Origin: an uncultured Opitutia bacterium
Lineage (GTDB): Bacteria > Verrucomicrobiota > Verrucomicrobiia > Opitutales > UBA953
Reading direction: 5' to 3'
Assembly (NCBI GenBank): GCA_903910245.1
Contig: CAIVYX010000090.1
Location: forward strand, 1-6,723
Length of the DNA stretch: 6,723 nt
This document shows positions 1 to 6,272 of this stretch, piece by piece. The notes under the pieces are model-generated. The model searched no databases and was not told where the DNA came from. It worked only from the letters and a program-made list of their open reading frames with translations. The position numbers and the translations under genes were made by a program. Within the stretch, counting starts at the first letter, position 1. Every line of letters starts with the position of its first letter.

Positions 1-14
1 CGCTGGCTGGACAT
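1..14 (-). CDS. Possible start of a divergent gene running off the left edge
   Basis: Read on the - strand, an ATG at 14-12 is followed by codons for S-S-Q-R before the window ends. It is preceded by AAGGA (complement of 21-25) with a 6-base spacer, the best Shine-Dalgarno-like arrangement in the window. If real, the gene is transcribed away from xerD, with about 48 bases between the two start codons. Only four full codons are visible, so no product can be named and chance is not excluded. The alternative is that 1-56 is the tail of a + strand gene ending at the TGA at 54-56, which is also open from the left edge. Confidence 0.3.
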
Positions 15-37
15 GCTCAATCCTTATGGACTCCCAA

Positions 38-50
38 GCGGGCGGGGCAA
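38..50. repeat. 13-base direct repeat, left copy (flanks xerD)
   Basis: The sequence GCGGGCGGGGCAA occurs here, just upstream of xerD, and again at 988-1000 at the 3' end of the xerD coding region. The copies are identical over 13 bases and diverge immediately outside. It is G/C-biased, so chance is a serious alternative. Confidence 0.3.
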
Positions 51-62
51 TACTGATGACGC

Positions 63-1010
63 ATGCCGAAGCCGCCCCGAGTCCGCCGTGAGACGGTGCC
101 TCCCGACCTCCAGGAGCTGGTGGACGCCTTTCTAGCCTACCTCTCGCTCGAGCGTGGCGCCGCGAAGCTGACGACGGAGGCCTACGAGTCTGACCTGGTC
201 CGCTTCGCCGCCCATTGCGGTCGGGCCGGCCGGACGAACTGGACGGAAGTCTCACTCGCTGACGTGGATTCCTGGACGCGTGCGCTCGATCGTAAGGGCC
301 ACGCCGCCGCCTCGATGGCCCGTCGGCTCTCGGCCGTCCGTTCCTTCTCGGCCCATCTGGTGCGGAGCGGCCTGCGGCGCGACGACTTCACCGAACTCGC
401 CCGCGGACCGAAGCTCCGCCGTAAGTTGCCCGGTATGATTAGCGCCGACGAAGCCGCCAAGGTCGTCTCGGCACCCGATACCAGTACGCCGCAGGGCCTG
501 CGCGACCGCGCGATGCTGGAGATGATGTACGGTTCCGGTCTACGTATCTCCGAGCTCTGCAGCTTGGAAATTCAAGCGGTGGACGCCGACTCGGCCCTGG
601 TGCGTGTCACGGGCAAGGGCTCCAAGGATCGCGTCGTACCCGTCGGCGAAACCGCGCTCGTCGCCTTGCAGGCCTACCTCAAAGCCGGTCGGCCGAAACT
701 CGTTCGCCCTAAGACCGGCAGCGCGCTCTTTCTCAGTGCTCGGGGCGTCGCGATCTCCCGCAAGACTTTCTGGCTCGGTGTGAAACAGGCGGCTCAGCGC
801 GCCGGCGTTTCCGTGCCGGTGAAGCCGCACCTGCTGCGCCACGCCTTCGCGACGCACCTACTGGAAGGCGGCGCGGACCTGCGTTCGATTCAGGAGATGC
901 TCGGCCATGCCGATATCGCCACGACGCAGATCTACACGTCAGTCGACCGCACGGCCCTGTCGGATGCGCACCGTCGCCACCACCCGCGCGGGCGGGGCAA
1001 GGGGCGTTAA
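63..1010 (+). CDS. xerD: Site-specific tyrosine recombinase XerD
   Basis: This is a tyrosine recombinase of 315 residues, slightly longer than typical XerC/XerD (about 300). XerD acts with XerC at the dif site to resolve chromosome dimers in the cytoplasm. Residues about 16-103 form the N-terminal core-binding (SAM-like) domain, and about 125-300 form the catalytic domain. All six active-site residues are present: R161 (in GSGLRISE), K185 (GKGSK), H256 and R259 (HLLRH), H282 (LGHADIATTQIY) and the nucleophile Y291. Their spacing matches E. coli XerD almost exactly. The HLLRHAFATHLLEGG and IQEMLGHADIATTQIY blocks favour XerD over XerC. The C-terminus is a basic HHPRG-type tail. Two in-frame TGA codons at 54-59 make ATG 63 the earliest possible start. 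No convincing Shine-Dalgarno precedes it; only a GC-rich GGCGGGG lies 14-22 bases upstream. The 3' end overlaps the stop codon of convergent nuoN. The family call is near certain; XerD versus XerC is likely but not proven. Confidence 0.93.
   Translation: MPKPPRVRRETVPPDLQELVDAFLAYLSLERGAAKLTTEAYESDLVRFAAHCGRAGRTNWTEVSLADVDSWTRALDRKGHAAASMARRLSAVRSFSAHLVRSGLRRDDFTELARGPKLRRKLPGMISADEAAKVVSAPDTSTPQGLRDRAMLEMMYGSGLRISELCSLEIQAVDADSALVRVTGKGSKDRVVPVGETALVALQAYLKAGRPKLVRPKTGSALFLSARGVAISRKTFWLGVKQAAQRAGVSVPVKPHLLRHAFATHLLEGGADLRSIQEMLGHADIATTQIYTSVDRTALSDAHRRHHPRGRGKGR
988..1000. repeat. 13-base direct repeat, right copy (end of xerD)
   Basis: This is the second copy of the GCGGGCGGGGCAA repeat found at 38-50. 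Here it lies inside the xerD coding sequence and encodes part of the basic RGRGK tail, so coding constraint explains at least this copy. Confidence 0.3.
1007..1010. other. Overlapping convergent stop codons (TTAA)
   Basis: The palindrome TTAA provides TAA for xerD on the + strand (1008-1010) and TAA for nuoN on the - strand (1009-1007). The two genes therefore converge with a 4-base overlap and no intergenic space. On the + strand, 1002-1006 can pair with 1011-1015 (five pairs including one G-U) around a TTAA loop. No T-tract follows, so an intrinsic terminator is not supported. Confidence 0.9.
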
Positions 1011-2536
1011 CGTCCGATCAGGACGAAGAGTCCGCCGATGATCGAAACCGCGGTAAGCACGCCGATCACAAAGCGGGTGCCGAACGGAATCTCGAGCGGA
1101 GCCAGCTCTTCGTCGGCGTCGGTCGGGCGCACCACCGCTTCGCGGAGGATGGAGAAATAGTAGTGGATGCTGATGGCGACGCCAATGAGGGCGGCGCCAA
1201 GGATCCACCAGAGCTTGGCGGAGACGAGCAACGTCAGTACGAGCAGCTTGGCGATGAAGCCGACGGAAGGCGGCACGCCCGCGAGGGAGCCGATGCCGAA
1301 GCCAAGCGAGCTGGCGAGGAGCGGCGAGCGACGGAGTAGTCCGCGGAGCGCGAGCTGTGGGCGGCGATGGTCTTCGACGGCTGGCAGGGAGACGAGCGCC
1401 TGGGCGGCGAGGAACGTGCCAATCACGTAAGCAAGGAAGTAGATGACGATGACCTGTTCGACGTCGTAGCCGAAGGCGGTGACGCCGGGGAGGACGAGCA
1501 CAGCCGTGACGGCGGCGAGGATGAAGCCGGCGTGCGAGACGCCGGAGAGCGAGAGCGTGCGTTTCAGGTCGGTCGTGGCGAGGGCGCCGAGATTACCGGC
1601 GAGCAGGGTCAGGACAGCGGTGACGGCGAGGAGCGGCGCGAGTTTCACGGCGATCGGGGCGAACGGGCCGGTGGCGAGCAGCACGAGGGTGAACGCGCCG
1701 GCGGCCTTGGAGGCGGTGCCAAGGAAGGCGGTCGTCGGCGTCGGAGCGCCCTGATAGACGTCCGGAATCCAGGTGTGGAACGGGAAGGCGCCGAGCTTGA
1801 AGGCGACGCCGCCGAGGATGAGGGCGATACCAGTCAGCGTCAGGGGCGAGATCGTGTGCGTGACGGCCTGGGCGGCGAGGGCCTTGCCAATTTGGGTGAA
1901 GTTGAGCGAATCGGTTACTCCTGGGACCGCGCCGAGCGCACCGTAGACGAGCACGATGCCCATCAGGAGCAAGGCCGAGCTGAGTCCGCCTGCGACGAGG
2001 TATTTCACGCCGGCTTCGAGCGAGGCTTCGCTACGACGGAGGTAGCCGACGAGCACGTAGAGACCGACGGCGGCCGTCTCGAGCGAGAGGAAGAACGTGA
2101 CGAAGTGGTTCGACTGCACGAGGAGCATGAACGCCGCGGTCACGACCAGCAGTACATGATGGTAGTCGGCGACGGCGGCGTCGCGCTCGCGTAGAAAGCC
2201 TTCGGCCAGGAAGCTGGTCAGCAAGGCCGACAGCAGAAAGACCATGCGTACGCCATCGGTGGGCAGGTTCTGGCGGAGGAGGCCGGCGAACGACGCGACG
2301 TCGGTCGGTTGGACCCAGGGCCCGTTGGTCAGCGCCATGATGGCGACGAGAACTAGGCCGACCCGAGCGGTGATCGGGATGAGCGAGCGGAGCGCCTTGG
2401 GGAGGAACATCGCCTGCAGCAGGCAGACGAGCGAGAGCCCAGCGACGGCGATTTCGGGCAGGATGGACAGCCAGTCGGCCGGGCGCGGGGCCAGGACCTT
2501 GAAGAGCGGATCGATATCGGCGAGGAAAGGAATCAT
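1007..2536 (-). CDS. nuoN: NADH-quinone oxidoreductase subunit N
   Basis: NuoN is the antiporter-like membrane subunit of complex I closest to the quinone arm, and one of three that move protons across the cytoplasmic membrane. The protein has 509 residues, a little longer than E. coli NuoN, with about 14 hydrophobic helices. The charged residues expected for pumping are all present: E153 (in SLETAAVGLY, helix 5), K247 (FKLGAFPFHTWIPD, helix 7), K277 (TASKAAG, helix 8) and K430 (GFIAK, helix 12). The DLKRTLSLSGVSHAGF block at 323-338 is typical of the family. A short acidic stretch, DADEE (473-477), lies in the last loop. It is the final gene of the nuo cluster, starting 12 bases after the nuoM stop. 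ATG 2536 is preceded by CTTTCCG rather than a Shine-Dalgarno sequence. Its stop overlaps that of convergent xerD. Confidence 0.96.
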   Translation of the reverse strand: MIPFLADIDPLFKVLAPRPADWLSILPEIAVAGLSLVCLLQAMFLPKALRSLIPITARVGLVLVAIMALTNGPWVQPTDVASFAGLLRQNLPTDGVRMVFLLSALLTSFLAEGFLRERDAAVADYHHVLLVVTAAFMLLVQSNHFVTFFLSLETAAVGLYVLVGYLRRSEASLEAGVKYLVAGGLSSALLLMGIVLVYGALGAVPGVTDSLNFTQIGKALAAQAVTHTISPLTLTGIALILGGVAFKLGAFPFHTWIPDVYQGAPTPTTAFLGTASKAAGAFTLVLLATGPFAPIAVKLAPLLAVTAVLTLLAGNLGALATTDLKRTLSLSGVSHAGFILAAVTAVLVLPGVTAFGYDVEQVIVIYFLAYVIGTFLAAQALVSLPAVEDHRRPQLALRGLLRRSPLLASSLGFGIGSLAGVPPSVGFIAKLLVLTLLVSAKLWWILGAALIGVAISIHYYFSILREAVVRPTDADEELAPLEIPFGTRFVIGVLTAVSIIGGLFVLIGR

Positions 2537-2540
2537 CGGA

Positions 2541-2547
2541 CGGAAAG
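2541..2547 (-). promoter_or_regulatory. CTTTCCG motif before nuoN start
   Basis: In the nuoM-nuoN spacer the - strand reads TAA, G, CTTTCCG, TCCG, ATG. The same 7-mer precedes nuoK and nuoL. It is the opposite of a purine-rich Shine-Dalgarno and resembles the pyrimidine-rich 16S tail itself. A role in translation initiation is inferred from position only. Confidence 0.35.
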
Positions 2548-2548
2548 C

Positions 2549-4096
2549 TTAGCGTTTGGCGGGGGCGGCGGGCGCGGCCTTGACGGGCACCTTGGCATTA
2601 TGCTGCGAAGTGGTGGTGATGTCGGCGGCGACGGGATTGACGGACTTGGTGATGAGCGAAGGCACGAAGCCAATCGTCATCGAAGCACCGAGGAGCACGC
2701 AGGCGGCGAATCGTTCGGCCCCTCCGAGGTCGCCGAACGGCGCGGAAGCGAAGCGCTTCTCGAGCGCCTCGGAGGCTGGGCCGAAGAACGTGGAGGCCAC
2801 GGCACGAAGAGAGTAAACGGCGGAGATGACGACCGTCGAGGCCACGAGGGCCTGCAGCCAGAGCGACTGGTCGCGGAGGGCGAGGAAGACGCCGACTTCG
2901 CCCCAGAAGTTACCGAAGCCTGGGAGGCCGATGGAAGCCATGGTCGCGGCGATGAAGAGCGCGGCGAGGATGGGCGTGCGCGCGGCGAGGCCGCCCAGTT
3001 CGTCGAGGCGGTAGGTGCCCGCGCGGGCGCGGACGGCGTTGGCGAGCAGGAAGAGCGCGGCGCAGGAGAGGCCGTGTGCGACCATTAGGAACGCGGCGGC
3101 GTCGAGGCCGTCGGCCTTGCCGGAAACGCCGCAGACCCAGATGCCGAGGAAGATCGGACCCATGTGGGCGACGGAGCTCCAGGACAGCAGCTGCTTGAGG
3201 TCGCGTTGAGTGAGGCAGATCAGGCCGACGATCACAACGTTGGCGAGGGCGAACCAGAGGAACCACGTGCCGAGCGTACCGCCGGTAATGTCGAGGCTGC
3301 TGAGGCCGAGGACGATGATGCCGTACAAGCCAAACTTCTTGAGAGCCCCGGCATGGAGCATCGAGACCGGGGTGGGCGCAGCGGAGTAGCCCGGCGCGGC
3401 CCAAGAGTGAAACGGGAAGAGCGAGGCGAGCGTGCCGAGGCCGAAGAGCACCAGCGCGCCGGTGGCGGCGGGGATGGACTTCGCGTTCTGCAGGCCGAGG
3501 GCGACGCTTTCGAACGTGGCGGCGCCGTACTCGACGCCGGAGGCATCGACCGCGATGAGGATGCCCGCGAGGGACGCCATGGCCCCAGCGGTCAGGGTAA
3601 TCGCCATCTGCATGGCGGCCGGACGACGGCCTTCGCCACCCCAGAAAAGGGTGAGGATGAACGTCGGGATGAGCGCGAACTCGTGGAAGAAATAAACGCC
3701 GACGAGGTGATTCGTGCCGAACACGCCGAGCGTGCCACCGAGCATGAATAGAATGAGGCCGAGGTAGGTGTTCCGTCCTTCCACTTCTTGCGTGAGCGCT
3801 TTGATGCCCGCAGCTAGGCCGACGAGCGAGGTCATCGCGAGGAGCGGTGCGCTGAGGCCGTTGAGCGCGAAACCGAAGCCCCAGAATCCTTCGGACTGGA
3901 ACTGTTGCGGTGCGGTGCTCGGGTTGGACCAGAGAACGAGCAGCCAAGGCCCGAGGACGGCTGGGATGGCGAAGCCGCCGAAGGCGAAGCCCGAGGAGAA
4001 GCTGCGAGGGAGGTCGCGTCCAGCAAGCAGGATCAGGCCGACGAGAATCGGGGCCGTGATGGCGAGCGCGAGGAGTGTGGCAGGAAAAGTATCCAT
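2549..4096 (-). CDS. nuoM: NADH-quinone oxidoreductase subunit M, atypical (helix 7 lysine missing)
   Basis: NuoM is the middle antiporter-like subunit of the complex I membrane arm. It has 515 residues, close to E. coli NuoM (509), with about 14 hydrophobic helices. Expected charged residues present are E139 (FHEFALIP, helix 5), K254 (ALKKFGLYG, helix 8), H311 (SSVAHMG), H341 (VAHGLS) and E400 (GNFWGE, helix 12). The helix 7 lysine, seven residues before the conserved FPFH histidine, is absent: the position is L223 (codon CTC), in TLASLFPFH. The usual WLPDAH loop after it reads WAAPGY, and helix 8 carries a second lysine, K253. The early VDG motif reads LNG (78-80). The C-terminus ends in a roughly 30-residue Ala/Pro/Lys-rich tail. 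The gene begins 3 bases after the nuoL stop with no Shine-Dalgarno, suggesting translational coupling. Gene order and overall fold make NuoM the clear identity; whether it pumps in the standard way is open. Confidence 0.93.
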   Translation of the reverse strand: MDTFPATLLALAITAPILVGLILLAGRDLPRSFSSGFAFGGFAIPAVLGPWLLVLWSNPSTAPQQFQSEGFWGFGFALNGLSAPLLAMTSLVGLAAGIKALTQEVEGRNTYLGLILFMLGGTLGVFGTNHLVGVYFFHEFALIPTFILTLFWGGEGRRPAAMQMAITLTAGAMASLAGILIAVDASGVEYGAATFESVALGLQNAKSIPAATGALVLFGLGTLASLFPFHSWAAPGYSAAPTPVSMLHAGALKKFGLYGIIVLGLSSLDITGGTLGTWFLWFALANVVIVGLICLTQRDLKQLLSWSSVAHMGPIFLGIWVCGVSGKADGLDAAAFLMVAHGLSCAALFLLANAVRARAGTYRLDELGGLAARTPILAALFIAATMASIGLPGFGNFWGEVGVFLALRDQSLWLQALVASTVVISAVYSLRAVASTFFGPASEALEKRFASAPFGDLGGAERFAACVLLGASMTIGFVPSLITKSVNPVAADITTTSQHNAKVPVKAAPAAPAKR

Positions 4097-4099
4097 GAA

Positions 4100-5944
4100 T
4101 TAGCGGGCGATGAGGAACCAGACTAGGAAGAGGGAACCCACGACAATCCAGAGTGCATAGGCACGCGTCTGGCCGCGATGGAAGGAACGGCCGGTAAGGT
4201 AGCCCAAGACGGCGGGGATGCCGCCACCGATCCAGCGCACGGCGACGCCGTTGATGATCAGCAGGTCGAGGAAAGCGATGAACTCGGCGAAGCGCCGCTG
4301 CACGGAGTCGACGTACCAGTTGTACAGTCCGTCCATCCAGCGGTGTTCGAGGAGATGAAAGGTGCGCGGCGAGACGACCTGGAGGGCGTCGGCGCCGCGG
4401 ACGGTACCGTAGAACTTGAGTGCGCCGAAGAAGCCGACGCCGAGCGAGAGCAGGCCGACGATGGTCGAAGGGGCGGTGAGGTGGAAGGCGACTTCGCCGA
4501 GGGCGTGTTCAATCGGCTGCAGCGAGCCCGCAGGGATAAACGTGTGGGCGAGGAAACCGCCGGCGACGGAGTAGACGAGGCCGAGCACGACGAGCGGCAG
4601 GGTCATGGTCCAAGGCGACTCATGCGCATGGGAGGCTTCTTCGGAGTTGGCTTCGCCGAGGAAAACCAGGCGAATCATGCGGCCGCTGTAGAGGCAGGTC
4701 GCGAGCGCGGCGAGGGCCAGGAAAGCGAAGATCGCGTAGTGACCGTCGTGGTACGCCGCCTCGATGATGGCGTCCTTGGAATACCAGCCCGCAAGGAACG
4801 GTACGGCACAATTTGAGAGCGTCGCGGCGATGAACGTCACGGCGGTGAGCGGCATCTTCTTCAGCAGGCCGCCCATCTTCAGCATGTCCTGCTCGTGGTG
4901 GCAGCCGTGGATGACAGAGCCGGCGCCGAGGAATAGGGTGGCCTTGAAGAACGCGTGCATCGCCATGTGCATCAGCGCGAGGTCGGGGCGGCCAAGTCCA
5001 ATCGCGCAGCCCATGATGCCGAGGTGCGCCAGGGTCGAGTAGGCGAGGGACTTCTTGATGTCGGTCTGCGCGAGCGCACAGAGACCAGCGAGCGCGGCCA
5101 TGCCGGCGCCGGAGATTGCGATGAACTGCAGGACTTCAGGGGCGAGCAGGAAGCTCACGCGGGCCATGAAGTAGACGCCGGCGGCGACCATCGTGGCGGC
5201 GTGGATGAGCGCGGAGACTGGCGTCGGGCCGGCCATGGCGTCCGTAAGCCAGACGTGCAGGGGGAACTGAGCGGACTTACCGAGGAACCCACACATCAGG
5301 AGTGCGCCGATGGCGATGGGAAGGGTCTTGGCAGCAGCGGCGTGGTCCTTGAGGGCGACGAAATCGAGTGTGCCGTAGAGCGAGAGACACATCGCGATAC
5401 CGAGGATGAAACCGAGGTCACCGACGCGGTTGACGATGAACGCCTTCTTCGAAGCAGCAGCGGCGTAGTCCTTGTCGAAGTAATGCGCGATCAGCATGTA
5501 CGAGCTGAACCCCACGAGTTCCCAGTAGATGAACGTCATGAGCAGGTTGTCGGCGACGACGATGCCCAGGATGGAGAACATGAAGATCGAGAGGCCGGCG
5601 AAGAAACGGCCGCGGGCCAGGTCTTCCTTCATGTAACCGACGGAGAAGAGGTGAATCCACGCGGCGACGAATGATACCACGAAGAGCATCAGTCGCGCAT
5701 TGGCGTCGATGAGGTAGCCGAAGCCAAGGCTGACGCCGCCGAACTTCGCGAGCTCGACGTGCCAGGTGACGTCGACGCCTTTACCGAGCAGGATGAGCGA
5801 GAGGCCGGCGATAACGAAGGCTGTACCCGTGGAGAGCCAAGCGGCCAGGCCGCCAGCACGGCGCAGGAACAGTGCGGAGAGCGCGGCGGCTCCCAGCGGC
5901 AGGAATAGGATCCAGTGGACCAGAGACGAAAGGTCGGAAGGCAT
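4100..5944 (-). CDS. nuoL: NADH-quinone oxidoreductase subunit L
   Basis: NuoL is the most distal antiporter-like subunit of complex I in the cytoplasmic membrane. The length of 614 residues matches E. coli NuoL (613). Key residues visible are E142 (WELVGFSSY, helix 5), D176 (NRVGDLGF), K223 (GKSAQFPLHVWL, helix 7), H248 (LIHAATMVAAGVY, helix 8), K297/K298 (TDIKKSLAYST), H330 and K334 (HAFFKATLFLGAGS), and K390 (GWYSKDAI, helix 12). Residues about 525-575 fit the long lateral helix that runs along NuoM and NuoN, and the hydrophobic segment at about 596-612 is its terminal membrane anchor. A His/Glu-rich loop (434-442) is a modest local peculiarity. The start at 5944 lies 9 bases after the nuoK stop and directly follows CTTTCCG. 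The stop is 3 bases before nuoM. Confidence 0.97.
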   Translation of the reverse strand: MPSDLSSLVHWILFLPLGAAALSALFLRRAGGLAAWLSTGTAFVIAGLSLILLGKGVDVTWHVELAKFGGVSLGFGYLIDANARLMLFVVSFVAAWIHLFSVGYMKEDLARGRFFAGLSIFMFSILGIVVADNLLMTFIYWELVGFSSYMLIAHYFDKDYAAAASKKAFIVNRVGDLGFILGIAMCLSLYGTLDFVALKDHAAAAKTLPIAIGALLMCGFLGKSAQFPLHVWLTDAMAGPTPVSALIHAATMVAAGVYFMARVSFLLAPEVLQFIAISGAGMAALAGLCALAQTDIKKSLAYSTLAHLGIMGCAIGLGRPDLALMHMAMHAFFKATLFLGAGSVIHGCHHEQDMLKMGGLLKKMPLTAVTFIAATLSNCAVPFLAGWYSKDAIIEAAYHDGHYAIFAFLALAALATCLYSGRMIRLVFLGEANSEEASHAHESPWTMTLPLVVLGLVYSVAGGFLAHTFIPAGSLQPIEHALGEVAFHLTAPSTIVGLLSLGVGFFGALKFYGTVRGADALQVVSPRTFHLLEHRWMDGLYNWYVDSVQRRFAEFIAFLDLLIINGVAVRWIGGGIPAVLGYLTGRSFHRGQTRAYALWIVVGSLFLVWFLIAR

Positions 5945-5951
5945 CGGAAAG
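5945..5951 (-). promoter_or_regulatory. CTTTCCG motif abutting nuoL start
   Basis: The nuoK-nuoL spacer on the - strand reads TAA, GC, CTTTCCG, ATG, so the motif touches the start codon. No Shine-Dalgarno-like purine run is present. Function is inferred only from its recurrence before nuoK and nuoN. Confidence 0.35.
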
Positions 5952-5953
5952 GC

Positions 5954-6262
5954 TTAGTCGCGGAGGGTGGTGAGCGCGTCGGACTGCACGGTGCCGCGCT
6001 TGCGGAACAGGGCCACGATCAGCGCGAGGCCGACGGCGACTTCAGCGGCCGCGACGGTGATGACGAAGAAGACGAGGACCGCGCCGTCCATGGTGCGGTT
6101 GAAGCGCGAGAAGGCGACGAGCGCGAGCGTGGCGGCGGCGAGCATGAGCTCGAGGCACATGTACACGACGAGCAGGTTACGGCGCACGAGCACGCCAGTC
6201 AGGCCTAGGACAAAGAGTAGGCCCGCCAGGATGAGGTGGTGAGCGAGAGAGGTGTTTTCCAT
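5954..6262 (-). CDS. nuoK: NADH-quinone oxidoreductase subunit K
   Basis: NuoK is a small complex I membrane subunit (102 residues; E. coli has 100) with three transmembrane helices, at about 8-26, 30-51 and 61-86. It contributes to the proton path between the quinone site and the antiporter-like subunits. The two membrane glutamates known to be important in E. coli (E36 and E72) correspond to E38 (in YMCLELMLAAA) and E74 (VAAAEVAVGLAL). The VLGLTGVLVRRNLL block (18-31) is a strong family signature. The gene begins 10 bases after the nuoJ stop, with CTTTCCG two bases before ATG 6262, and ends 9 bases before nuoL. It is complete and shows no anomalies. Confidence 0.97.
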   Translation of the reverse strand: MENTSLAHHLILAGLLFVLGLTGVLVRRNLLVVYMCLELMLAAATLALVAFSRFNRTMDGAVLVFFVITVAAAEVAVGLALIVALFRKRGTVQSDALTTLRD

Positions 6263-6264
6263 GG

Positions 6265-6271
6265 CGGAAAG
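6265..6271 (-). promoter_or_regulatory. CTTTCCG motif before nuoK start
   Basis: The nuoJ-nuoK spacer on the - strand reads TGA, T, CTTTCCG, CC, ATG. This is the third copy of the 7-mer in the window, and all three lie in nuo spacers next to start codons. Its role is unknown. Confidence 0.35.
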
Positions 6272-6272
6272 A

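Noticed and set aside
63..1010. xerD as the integrase of a mobile element or genomic island
   Set aside because: There is no tRNA, attachment site, cargo gene or insertion sequence nearby. The protein matches housekeeping XerD with conserved spacing of all catalytic residues, and base composition looks like its neighbours.
1005..1012. CGTTAACG palindrome as a dif-like or recombination site next to xerD
   Set aside because: It is only 8 bases, created by the two overlapping stop codons, and lacks the paired 11-base arms and central spacer of known dif sites.
1002..1015. Intrinsic terminator between xerD and nuoN
   Set aside because: The possible stem has five pairs and no T-run follows on either strand. 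On the - strand transcript one pair becomes an A-C mismatch.
1367..2194. Long + strand open frame antisense to nuoN (275 codons)
   Set aside because: Its translation is Gly/Glu/Asp/Arg-rich low-complexity sequence, the usual mirror of GC-rich membrane-protein codons. The opposite strand encodes NuoN with full family motifs.
2910..3947. Long - strand open frame (345 codons) in another frame within nuoM
   Set aside because: The translation is Arg/His/Pro-rich, typical of a shifted frame of GC-rich DNA, and nuoM itself is intact in its own frame.
4178..5674. Two long + strand open frames antisense to nuoL (4178-4816 and 4955-5674)
   Set aside because: They show the same acidic low-complexity composition with no recognisable domain, and both lie wholly inside an unambiguous nuoL.
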